7,642 bases of DNA from Bifidobacteriaceae bacterium (lineage in GTDB: Bacteria; Actinomycetota; Actinomycetes; Actinomycetales; WQXJ01): contig JAISTN010000237.1 of assembly GCA_031272565.1 (NCBI GenBank), positions 1-7,642 of the forward strand, written 5' to 3'. Both the position numbers and the translations under genes were made by a program. A model generated the notes under the pieces. The model saw only the letters and a program-made list of their open reading frames with translations, was not told where the DNA came from and did no database searches. Shown here in pieces: positions 1 through 4,788 of this stretch (positions are counted from its first letter, which is position 1; every line of letters begins with the position of its first letter).

Positions 1-1
1 G

Positions 2-628
2 GTTGGCATGCTCGCCCTGGCCATCGTTGCCGGGGCCGCCACCTGGGTCATCATGCCCCAACTGTGGATCCTGGGAGCCGTTGGCGGCTTCATTCTGGGC
101 CTGGTCAACACCTTCAAGAAGGAGCCTTCGCCGCTGCTGATCAGCCTGTACGCGGTGTTTGAGGGCATGCTGCTGGGCGGCATCTCGCGCTACTACGAGG
201 CCGTCTTTGACGGGATTGTGCTGCAGGCCGTCTGCGCCACACTGGCCGTCTTCTGCACCGTCTTGCTGCTGTTCCGCAGTGGCAAGATCCGCGCCTCCGG
301 CAAGGCCACCAGGATCTTCCTGGTCGCACTGGGCGGCTACATGCTGTTCAGCCTGATCAACTGCGTGCTGGTGTGGACCGGCGTGGTGGACAACTTTGGC
401 GCCTATTCTGCGACCTACAAGGGCTTCCCCATTGGTGCCATCATCTCGGTCCTGGCCGTGCTGCTGGCCTCGTACAGCTTTGTGCTGGACTTCGATTCGA
501 TCAAGAACGGCGTGCAGCGCGGCGCTCCCGCCAAGTTCGCTTGGACGGCGGCCTTTGGCCTGTTGATGACACTGATCTGGCTGTACCTCGAACTGCTGCG
601 GCTGCTGGCGATTCTAAGAGATAGCTAG
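2..628 (+). CDS. Bax inhibitor-1/YccA family membrane protein, N-terminus cut by window edge
   Basis: The reading frame is open to the left edge and the first ATG (position 8) lies inside a membrane helix, so the gene almost certainly begins outside the window; about 208 codons are visible. About seven hydrophobic segments follow, near residues 2-16, 20-37, 44-64, 68-90, 102-126, 141-160 and 176-203 of the part starting at the ATG. Motifs typical of the actinobacterial Bax1-I group are present: FEGMLLGGIS in the third segment, LDFDSIKNG after the sixth with its acidic residues, and a final helix containing WLYLELLRLLAIL. Family members are TMBIM-type proteins; the Bacillus homologue YetJ is a pH-sensitive calcium leak channel using buried aspartates. 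A role in calcium or proton balance here is inference. It converges on accE with only 8 bases between the stop codons. The family is sure; the physiological role is not. Confidence 0.9.
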   Translation, partial: VGMLALAIVAGAATWVIMPQLWILGAVGGFILGLVNTFKKEPSPLLISLYAVFEGMLLGGISRYYEAVFDGIVLQAVCATLAVFCTVLLLFRSGKIRASGKATRIFLVALGGYMLFSLINCVLVWTGVVDNFGAYSATYKGFPIGAIISVLAVLLASYSFVLDFDSIKNGVQRGAPAKFAWTAAFGLLMTLIWLYLELLRLLAILRDS

Positions 629-636
629 CGCCTGGC

Positions 637-843
637 TTACCAGCGGGCGTCGACCGGTTGACGCCAACTGCGGGCCCGTGCCCAGCCGCTTTGGCTGGCA
701 CGGGCCTTGCTGTTGGTGGGGCCGCCCACACGGCCGGCGGCCCCGGCGGCCACGGCCTCGGCGATGGCCGCCAGCGAAGCCGTCAGGGCCGCCAACTCCT
801 GGGCGGTGACCTCGCCTCGTTTGATGCTGAGTGCTGGGGTCAT
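637..843 (-). CDS. accE: Acyl-CoA carboxylase epsilon subunit, 68 aa
   Basis: Small helper subunit of the actinobacterial biotin-dependent acyl-CoA carboxylase; in Streptomyces and Mycobacterium, epsilon proteins bind the beta subunit and stimulate the complex. The sequence shows the usual pattern: a short strand and basic residue (ALSIKRG), then the alanine-rich helix [20 protein letters not shown], then a polar low-complexity tail ending in [11 protein letters not shown] with the conserved-looking terminal tryptophans. Length fits the family (about 60-90 aa). The ATG overlaps the accD stop codon in an ATGA arrangement, so translation is probably coupled to accD. The longer upstream frame is out of register with accD and is not used. 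The last third of the gene also contains the hairpin at 673-706, which may constrain this part of the protein. Family recognition rests on position and helix pattern, since epsilon subunits diverge strongly. Confidence 0.85.
   Translation of the reverse strand: MTPALSIKRGEVTAQELAALTASLAAIAEAVAAGAAGRVGGPTNSKARASQSGWARARSWRQPVDARW
673..706 (+). terminator. Candidate hairpin terminator for the Bax-inhibitor gene, inside accE
   Basis: Arms 673-687 and 693-706 are complementary over 14 base pairs with one bulged C and a five-base loop (GCTTT). It lies 45 bases after the plus-strand stop codon and within the accE coding region. The following bases (TTGCTGTTGG) are only weakly T-rich, so intrinsic termination is plausible but not certain. 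Confidence 0.5.
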
Positions 844-2402
844 AGCGGCACGTTCCCATGCTTCTTGGGCTGGGTGGTGGCCCGTTTGGTGGCCAGCAAG
901 CGCAGGGCCGCCGCGACTTGGACGCGGGTTTCGGAGGGCTGGATGACACCATCCAGGTAGCCCCTGGAGGCAGCCTCGTACGGGTTGACCAGGGCTTCGG
1001 TGTATTCGGCCGTCAGGCGGGCCCGTTCGCCGGCGGCGGCCGCGGGCCCGTCTTCCGATTCGACCTTCGCCAAAGCCCGCCGGTGCAGAATGTTGACGGC
1101 GCCATCGGCCCCCATGACGGCGATCTGGGCGGACGGCCAAGCCAGGTTGATGTCCGCGCCTAGCTTCTTGGAACCCATGACAATGTAGGCACCGCCGTAG
1201 GCCTTGCGAGTGATGATGGTAACCAGTGGCACGGTCGCCTCCGCGTAGGCGTAGATCAGCTTGGCGCCGCGCCGGATGATGCCATCCCATTCTTGGCCGG
1301 TGCCGGGCAGGAAGCCGGGCACGTCCACCAGGGTCAGCACCGGGATACCGAAAGCATCGCAGGTGCGCACAAACCGGGCGGCCTTTTCGGAGGCGGCAAT
1401 GTCCAGCGTGCCGGCCATCGACAGGGGCTGGTTGGCCACCACGCCCACCGAGCGGCCCTCGACCCGGCCAAAGGCGGTGATCACGTTGGTGGCGTAGGCG
1501 GCCTGCAACTCCAGGTATTCGCCGCCGTCCAGGACGGTTTCCATAACCACGTGCATGTCATACGGCTGGTTGTCGTGGTCCGGAATCAGGCTGTCCAGGA
1601 TCAGGTCTGTGGCCGATGGCGTCAGGTCAACCGGGCCGCCCGGTTCCGGCCCGTAGGCGGGCGGGTCGGTCAGGTTGTTGGGCGGCAGGTAGCCCAGCAG
1701 GACCTGGACAAAGTCGATCGCGTCGTATTCATCCTCTGCCGCATAGTGGGCCACGCCGGACCGGGCGGCGTGGGTGTCCGCCCCACCCAGTTCCTCGAAG
1801 CTGACCACCTCGCCGAGGACCGTCTTGATGACGTCCGGCCCGGTGATGAACATGTGGCTAGTGCCCTTGGCCATGACAATGAAATCGGTCAGGGCGGGGC
1901 TGTAGACGGCGCCGCCGGCCGAGGGCCCCAGGATCAGGCTGATCTGCGGGATGACCCCGCTGGCGGCGACGTTGCGGCGGAAGATCTCCGCGAACTGGGT
2001 CAACGCGCCCACGCCTTCCTGGATGCGGGCGCCACCGCCGTCACTGATGCCGATAATCGGCACGCCCAGCCGCAGCGCCAAGTCCTGCACCTTGGCGATC
2101 TTCTGGCCGTGGGCCTCGCCCAGGGAGCCGCCAAAGACGGTGAAATCCTGTGAGTAGACGCAGACCTGACGCCCGTCCACCGTGCCGTAGCCGGTCACCA
2201 CGCCGTCGCCGTAGGGGCGGTTGCGTTCTAGGCCAAAGGCGTGTGAATGGTGGCGCACCAGTGCGTCCAGTTCCACAAACGAGCCTTCGTCCAGCAGGTA
2301 GGCGATCCGTTCCCGGGCCGTCAGCTTGGCGCGGCCGTGCTGCTTGGCGCCGGCGTTCGCCTCAGCGGACGCCAACTGTTCGGCGACGGCGGTCAAGGTC
2401 AT
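840..2402 (-). CDS. accD: Acyl-CoA carboxylase beta (carboxyltransferase) subunit, 520 aa
   Basis: Carboxyltransferase subunit that moves the carboxyl group from carboxybiotin (on a separate alpha/BCCP subunit) to an acyl-CoA, giving malonyl- or methylmalonyl-CoA for lipid synthesis; a cytosolic hexamer in the PccB/AccD5 family. Two crotonase-like halves are complete: the N half has KLTARERI (26-33), [11 protein letters not shown] (121-131) and [11 protein letters not shown] (159-169); the C half has [20 protein letters not shown] (359-378) and [19 protein letters not shown] (399-417). The oxyanion pairs are probably G164-A165 and G404-A405. Ile407 occupies the position of Asp422 in S. coelicolor PccB, the residue that sets substrate choice; isoleucine is the residue found there in the acetyl-CoA carboxylase beta subunit. 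Length is normal. AGGAGG lies 12 bases before the ATG, slightly far but with no nearer ATG, GTG or TTG in frame. accE follows with a four-base overlap. Confidence 0.96.
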   Translation of the reverse strand: MTLTAVAEQLASAEANAGAKQHGRAKLTARERIAYLLDEGSFVELDALVRHHSHAFGLERNRPYGDGVVTGYGTVDGRQVCVYSQDFTVFGGSLGEAHGQKIAKVQDLALRLGVPIIGISDGGGARIQEGVGALTQFAEIFRRNVAASGVIPQISLILGPSAGGAVYSPALTDFIVMAKGTSHMFITGPDVIKTVLGEVVSFEELGGADTHAARSGVAHYAAEDEYDAIDFVQVLLGYLPPNNLTDPPAYGPEPGGPVDLTPSATDLILDSLIPDHDNQPYDMHVVMETVLDGGEYLELQAAYATNVITAFGRVEGRSVGVVANQPLSMAGTLDIAASEKAARFVRTCDAFGIPVLTLVDVPGFLPGTGQEWDGIIRRGAKLIYAYAEATVPLVTIITRKAYGGAYIVMGSKKLGADINLAWPSAQIAVMGADGAVNILHRRALAKVESEDGPAAAAGERARLTAEYTEALVNPYEAASRGYLDGVIQPSETRVQVAAALRLLATKRATTQPKKHGNVPL

Positions 2403-2414
2403 GGGTGCGGGAAT

Positions 2415-2420
2415 CCTCCT
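2415..2420 (-). promoter_or_regulatory. Ribosome binding site of accD
   Basis: On the minus strand this reads AGGAGG, a perfect Shine-Dalgarno core, 12 bases upstream of the accD ATG at 2402. Most other genes here that seem to have their own promoter lack such a site. Confidence 0.75.
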
Positions 2421-2440
2421 GCAGGCGGCTTGTTGGTTTC

Positions 2441-2446
2441 AGCCTA
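2441..2446 (-). promoter_or_regulatory. Probable -10 box of the accDE operon
   Basis: Minus-strand TAGGCT matches the TANNNT actinobacterial -10 pattern and is identical to the boxes before the 2591 gene and galU. Transcription would start near 2434, giving an untranslated leader of about 30 bases that includes the AGGAGG. No good -35 hexamer is visible at 16-18 bases spacing; the expected place is occupied by an inverted repeat (2455-2468). Confidence 0.55.
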
Positions 2447-2454
2447 AGCTTGGC

Positions 2455-2468
2455 GCGCTGAACAGCGC
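2455..2468. promoter_or_regulatory. Inverted repeat over the accD -35 region (possible operator)
   Basis: GCGCTG-AA-CAGCGC is a perfect 6+6 inverted repeat. It starts 9 bases upstream of the presumed accD -10 box and covers the -35 position, a usual site for a dimeric repressor such as a TetR-type regulator. No regulator gene is in the window, so the role is inferred from position only. Confidence 0.35.
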
Positions 2469-2557
2469 ATTCCCGCAGGAGGTCCTAGCCGGTTCTTGTA
2501 TCTTCCCCACAACCGGCCCAGGCACGCCTTGGTCCCACCCATCATGGCCTTCGAGTT

Positions 2558-2570
2558 CTAAGCGGTGATT
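2558..2570 (+). repeat. Imperfect direct repeat, left copy
   Basis: CTAAGCGGTGATT; the second copy at 2874-2886 differs at one base. The two copies bracket the small gene at 2591-2863. The right copy includes the HTH gene stop codon. By rough estimate a chance pair of this quality is not improbable. Confidence 0.35.
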
Positions 2571-2577
2571 CATCTCT

Positions 2578-2583
2578 TAGGCT
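2578..2583 (+). promoter_or_regulatory. Probable -10 box for leaderless transcript of the 2591 gene
   Basis: TAGGCT ends 7 bases before the ATG at 2591, the spacing expected if transcription starts at the A of the ATG. No Shine-Dalgarno sequence precedes the ATG, in line with a leaderless mRNA. The -35 region has no convincing match. Confidence 0.55.
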
Positions 2584-2590
2584 TGACGCC

Positions 2591-2863
2591 ATGACCAAGG
2601 ACAAGGCTGGGGCCGGGCGGCCGCGGCGGGCCAGTTCGCCGCCGCGCACCCTGCCGGCCGTGGCCGAGTTGGTGTTGGCCGTGCCGGCGGCCCCAGAGCC
2701 GGCCGGTGCGCCCGCGGTGGCGTCAGTGTCCGCGGGCCGGGGTCAGGACCGCAGCGTCTTGCCGGCGGTGCCCGAGGGCGAACGGCCCGAGGCCTGGGGT
2801 GACACGGCAGAGGCCAACGACTCACGCCTGCTGCGCGACCTGCCCCCACACTGGGGCCGCTGA
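2591..2863 (+). CDS. Small hypothetical protein with conserved-looking WGD-ND-PPHW tail, 90 aa
   Basis: Function not recognised. The first two thirds are low complexity, rich in Ala, Pro and basic residues (KDKAGAGRPRRASSPPRT), and probably disordered. The C-terminal 30 residues are different in character: ERPEAWGDTAEANDSRLLRD followed by LPPHWGR. A tail of the form W-G-acidic, N-D-x-R, then P-P-H-W is, from memory, shared by many small actinobacterial proteins of unknown function. There is no signal peptide or membrane helix, so a cytosolic protein is likely. Coding is supported by G/C-rich third positions, by the informative tail and by a -10 box exactly 7 bases before the ATG. The overlapping minus-strand frame (2577-2849) has a skewed Pro/Arg composition and looks like a shadow. 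It is divergent from accD and converges on the HTH gene with 10 bases between. A partner-binding peptide is a guess. Confidence 0.7.
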   Translation: MTKDKAGAGRPRRASSPPRTLPAVAELVLAVPAAPEPAGAPAVASVSAGRGQDRSVLPAVPEGERPEAWGDTAEANDSRLLRDLPPHWGR

Positions 2864-2873
2864 CGCGCCGGAC

Positions 2874-2886
2874 CTAAGAGGTGATT
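2874..2886 (+). repeat. Imperfect direct repeat, right copy
   Basis: CTAAGAGGTGATT, 12 of 13 bases identical to 2558-2570. See the left copy for interpretation and doubts. Confidence 0.35.
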
Positions 2887-3185
2887 CCTTCGGCCGGCGT
2901 GACCGAGGTCTTCTGGTAGCGCTTGCGGGCGGCCTCGCCCGTCATCTGCAAGGCCGTGCCGATCTTGTGCCACGAGATACCCTGTGCCCTGGCCCGGCGG
3001 ACTGTTTCAATCACGCCCTGCTCAATCACCCAGCGTTGGTAGCTGACGCGGCGCAGTTCCAGCAGGGGCGGGATCTGGGCGTCCGGATCATAGGGAATGT
3101 CGTCAGATTCCAGAATGTCGGCCCACTGAGCGCCGTAGGCTTCCAGCGCCTCCCGGACCGATCGGGACAAGTGTTGGGTTTTCAT
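2874..3185 (-). CDS. HTH protein, probable antitoxin of the adjacent toxin-like gene, 103 aa
   Basis: The C-terminal part (about residues 57-91) is a likely helix-turn-helix: a basic helix VIETVRRARAQGI, then SWHKIGTALQMTGEAARKRY, resembling the S-W-x-x-I-G-x-A-L-x-x-[ST]-x-x-A-A-x-x-R pattern of sigma-region-4/MarR-like HTHs found in actinobacterial antitoxins and regulators. The N-terminal half (residues 1-50) is acidic and helical and may bind the partner protein. It would bind its own promoter DNA and neutralise the upstream protein; that is inference from the gene pair. Its ATG overlaps the stop codon of the upstream gene (ATGA) and has a GGAGG site inside that gene, so it can be made by coupled and by independent initiation. 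No Arc, Phd or AbrB motif is seen. It could instead be a stand-alone regulator. Confidence 0.75.
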   Translation of the reverse strand: MKTQHLSRSVREALEAYGAQWADILESDDIPYDPDAQIPPLLELRRVSYQRWVIEQGVIETVRRARAQGISWHKIGTALQMTGEAARKRYQKTSVTPAEGITS

Positions 3186-3439
3186 CCTGAGACACCTCCA
3201 ATCAGGTACTTGCGCCTGGCTGTCATGGCATGGACGATGGCGAACTCACCGAACCACTCCACCACCCCCAGTTCCAGCAGGCCTCCACCAGTGGCTCTTG
3301 GGCCGATCAGTATCACCATCTCACCGGCCTGGCCGGTGGTGGCCGCCACGTACATGGCGTTGAGGTAGGCGAAACGGCATTCAAGCTCGCTCACACCGTG
3401 CCGCAACGCTGACTCAAGGACCAGCGGCTCGTCCTCCAT
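3182..3439 (-). CDS. BrnT-like small protein, putative toxin of a type II toxin-antitoxin pair, 85 aa
   Basis: Starting at the ATG at 3439, the protein begins MEDEPLVLESALRHGVSELE, then a helix (CRFAYLNAM), two strands MVILIGPR and LLELGVVEW, and the signature IVHAMTARRKYL (68-79). The order HGVS helix, strand with IGP, LLE strand and HAM-x-AR-x-K-Y matches small actinobacterial proteins of the BrnT/RelE-like fold, which act as mRNA-cleaving ribonucleases in known pairs. The conserved H70, R75 and R76 would be the likely active-site residues (inference). The frame is open further upstream to an ATG at 3532, two bases after the SAF gene stop, but the extra 31 residues are Arg/Pro-rich and unlike the family. 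A promoter with -10 exactly 7 bases before 3439 decides for the shorter form. The ATGA overlap with the HTH gene gives the toxin-first order of brnTA systems. Toxicity is untested. Confidence 0.7.
   Translation of the reverse strand: MEDEPLVLESALRHGVSELECRFAYLNAMYVAATTGQAGEMVILIGPRATGGGLLELGVVEWFGEFAIVHAMTARRKYLIGGVSG
3195..3199 (-). promoter_or_regulatory. Ribosome binding site of the HTH gene
   Basis: Minus-strand GGAGG, 9 bases before the ATG at 3185 and lying within the last codons of the upstream gene. It fits a higher antitoxin yield from the same mRNA, since the upstream gene has no such site. Confidence 0.6.
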
Positions 3440-3446
3440 GTTGCCA

Positions 3447-3475
3447 AGATTATTGCCAACCATGATGCGAATCAA
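3447..3475 (-). promoter_or_regulatory. Leaderless promoter of the toxin-antitoxin-like pair
   Basis: On the minus strand TTGATT (3475-3470) and TAATCT (3452-3447) are separated by exactly 17 bases. The -10 box ends 7 bases before the ATG at 3439, so transcription should start on the ATG. This is the best -35/-10 pair in the window and gives the cassette its own promoter within the 95-base gap after the SAF gene. Confidence 0.65.
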
Positions 3476-3534
3476 GGCCAGTCTGAGGGCAGTTCCACGC
3501 CCTGGCCTGGGAGCCTGTGGCCAAACGGGCATGG

Positions 3535-4245
3535 CTACTGGCCGGTCTTGACAACGGCGCTGATGACCGCCCAGGAACTGGCGCCACCCAGCAGACGGGC
3601 TTCGGCTTCGGTCACGGCCAGCAGGACCAGACCCGGTGCCACCTCCGTGTCGATAGCGCCGGGCACCTCCAGCACCAGGGCGCCACGGGCCAGTTCCTGC
3701 GCCGGGGCCACCTCGCCTGAACCGGTCGCCCCGGCCGAGGCGTAGACGTCGATGTGGTCACCCGGACGGATCAGGCGGGCTACCTGGGGATCAGACAGCC
3801 GGGTGGGGAAGGCCACCGTGCCCGCGGGGGCGGCGGCCAGCACACCCTGGTCCAGCAGGACCTCCGGCGTCAGCGGCATGCCGGCCGGCAGGGCCGCCGC
3901 CAGGCGGCTGCCCACCGCCGCCGCCGGGTCGGCCAAGGCGCCATCGGGCACCAGGCCGGCCGCCACGGCCACCGTGGTGACGTCATTGGGCCCCAGTTCG
4001 GCCCCGGCCTGGACCGCCCTGGTCAGAACAACCGCCGGGCTGGTAGTGCGCACCGAGCCCACCACCCCTGGCAGCGCCAGGCGGACCAACAGCGCCACTG
4101 CCAAGGCGATCAACAGCCAGCGGGTCCGCCACAACGCAGCCCGCCAGGGACGGGGGTTGGGATACTGGCCGGCCGGCACATTGGCGTGGCTGTTGCCGTG
4201 ACCCCCGGCCCGGCCGTTGACATGGGGTGTGGTCCAGTTGAACAT
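3535..4245 (-). CDS. Membrane-anchored SAF-domain protein (CpaB/RcpC-like), 236 aa
   Basis: From the ATG at 4245 the protein has a polar N-terminus of about 40 residues, one membrane helix (about 42-58, WLLIALAVALLVRLAL), then an SAF domain (about 70-130) with VVLTRAVQAGAELGPNDV and VGSRLAAALPAGMPLTPEVL. A C-terminal RcpC-like part (about 140-232) contains RPGDHIDVYAS (160-170). SAF/CpaB proteins support Flp pilus assembly in gene clusters that encode a secretin or pilins, but no pilus gene is present here. In actinobacteria a solitary SAF protein is commonly found beside the fmdB-like gene, so a cell-envelope role independent of pili is more likely; this is inference. A GTG at 4278 would add 11 residues; the 4245 ATG is preferred because a TAGCCT box lies 8 bases upstream. 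It is downstream of, and may also be read through from, the fmdB-like gene. Confidence 0.85.
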   Translation of the reverse strand: MFNWTTPHVNGRAGGHGNSHANVPAGQYPNPRPWRAALWRTRWLLIALAVALLVRLALPGVVGSVRTTSPAVVLTRAVQAGAELGPNDVTTVAVAAGLVPDGALADPAAAVGSRLAAALPAGMPLTPEVLLDQGVLAAAPAGTVAFPTRLSDPQVARLIRPGDHIDVYASAGATGSGEVAPAQELARGALVLEVPGAIDTEVAPGLVLLAVTEAEARLLGGASSWAVISAVVKTGQ

Positions 4246-4253
4246 GGGCCACC

Positions 4254-4259
4254 AGGCTA
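4254..4259 (-). promoter_or_regulatory. Candidate -10 box for the SAF gene
   Basis: Minus-strand TAGCCT (TANNNT pattern) ends 8 bases before the ATG at 4245, fitting a leaderless start. There is no clear -35, and a GGTGG between box and ATG is a weak alternative ribosome binding site. Confidence 0.35.
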
Positions 4260-4278
4260 GGGGCGGTTTGGGTCCCAC

Positions 4279-4294
4279 CCGGCCAAACGGCCGG
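4279..4294 (-). other. Hairpin between the fmdB-like and SAF genes
   Basis: CCGGCC and GGCCGG arms with a four-base loop (minus strand GTTT) lie about 35 bases after the fmdB-like stop codon. No T tract follows, so it may be an attenuating or mRNA-end stem rather than a strong terminator. Confidence 0.35.
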
Positions 4295-4329
4295 CGGCCT
4301 GTGGATGACTAGAAAACCGGCACTCGCGA

Positions 4330-4710
4330 TTATCCAGCGGCGCCCGCCGTGGCGGGCTGCTTGGCGGCCTTGGCCGGCTGGCCGCCCGCCGCGGACCCGC
4401 AGGCTCCGCCACCGCAGCAGCCCGAACTGCCGGCGCTGCTGGAAGCCTCGCTGGATGACCCAGCCGTAACCGGCTTGGGTGTGGCGGTGGTGTCGCCGTG
4501 GCCAACGGACTTGCCGCCGGGCCGGCCAGCGTCCTGGCGCGAGTCGGTGCGGTAGAAACCACTGCCCTTGAAGACCACGCCCACCCGGCCAAACAGCTTG
4601 CGCAGGGCGCCCTGGCAATGGGGGCAGGTGGTTAGCGCGGGGTCGCTGAAATCCTGCTGCTGGTCAAAGCTGTAGCCGCACTGCTTGCACGCGTACGAAT
4701 ACGTTGGCAC
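4330..4710 (-). CDS. FmdB-family zinc-ribbon protein, Ruc-like heat-shock chaperone candidate, 126 aa
   Basis: The N-terminal zinc ribbon begins PTYSYACKQCGYSFDQQQDF and has the four metal cysteines C8, C11, C29 and C32 (two CxxC pairs), followed by FKGSGFYRTD at about 48-56, both typical of the FmdB family. From about residue 57 it is low complexity (Gly, Ser, Ala, Lys) and probably disordered, with three more cysteines in GCCGGGACG (97-105). The position next to 5-formyltetrahydrofolate cyclo-ligase and galU matches M. tuberculosis Rv0991c (Ruc), reported as a redox-regulated, intrinsically disordered chaperone whose zinc-binding cysteines act as the switch. The CIRCE element upstream agrees with heat-shock control. 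The start is the GTG at 4710: it has AAGGAG 7 bases upstream and gives the family N-terminus; the ATG at 4743 would put 11 extra residues in front and its codon abuts the operator. Chaperone activity is inferred from the orthologue. Confidence 0.88.
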   Translation of the reverse strand: MPTYSYACKQCGYSFDQQQDFSDPALTTCPHCQGALRKLFGRVGVVFKGSGFYRTDSRQDAGRPGGKSVGHGDTTATPKPVTAGSSSEASSSAGSSGCCGGGACGSAAGGQPAKAAKQPATAGAAG

Positions 4711-4717
4711 GACGGAT

Positions 4718-4723
4718 CTCCTT
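4718..4723 (-). promoter_or_regulatory. Ribosome binding site deciding the GTG start of the fmdB-like gene
   Basis: Minus-strand AAGGAG with 7 bases to the GTG at 4710. It rules in the GTG over the upstream ATG at 4743. Confidence 0.75.
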
Positions 4724-4741
4724 CGGGTAATGGCCCTCGCC

Positions 4742-4771
4742 ACGTTAGCACTTAGCTTCTTCGAGTGCTAA
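4742..4771 (-). promoter_or_regulatory. CIRCE operator (4745-4771) overlapping the fmdB-like promoter
   Basis: Plus-strand TTAGCACTT, nine bases, GAGTGCTAA matches the CIRCE consensus (TTAGCACTC-N9-GAGTGCTAA) at 17 of 18 arm positions with the exact nine-base spacer. CIRCE is the binding site of the heat-shock repressor HrcA. On the minus strand TTAGCA (4771-4766) and TAACGT (4747-4742), 18 bases apart, form a plausible -35/-10 pair, so the operator covers the whole promoter and HrcA binding would block it. Transcript start near 4735 gives a leader of about 25 bases with the AAGGAG site. Confidence 0.9.
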
Positions 4772-4788
4772 CCATGCTGGTCAGGCGG

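Noticed and set aside
1293..2153. A 286-codon plus-strand frame antisense to accD
   Set aside because: Gly/Gln/His/Val-skewed shadow of a gene with complete carboxyltransferase motifs.
2577..2849. Minus-strand 90-codon frame overlapping the 2591 gene
   Set aside because: Pro/Arg/Ala-only composition, no start signals, and the plus-strand frame has a promoter box and an informative C-terminus.
2860..2905. Possible bidirectional terminator between the convergent genes ending at 2863 and 2874
   Set aside because: Only a six-base CGCCGG/CCGGCG pairing with a loop above 20 bases; too weak to call.
3322..3338. Palindrome CACCGGCC-T-GGCCGGTG
   Set aside because: Short, inside coding sequence, and GGCC words are very frequent throughout the window; mentioned only as a comparison.
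3535..4278. Pilus assembly (CpaB) role for the SAF protein
   Set aside because: No pilin, ATPase or secretin gene is present and the gene order matches solitary actinobacterial SAF genes, so only the domain is claimed.
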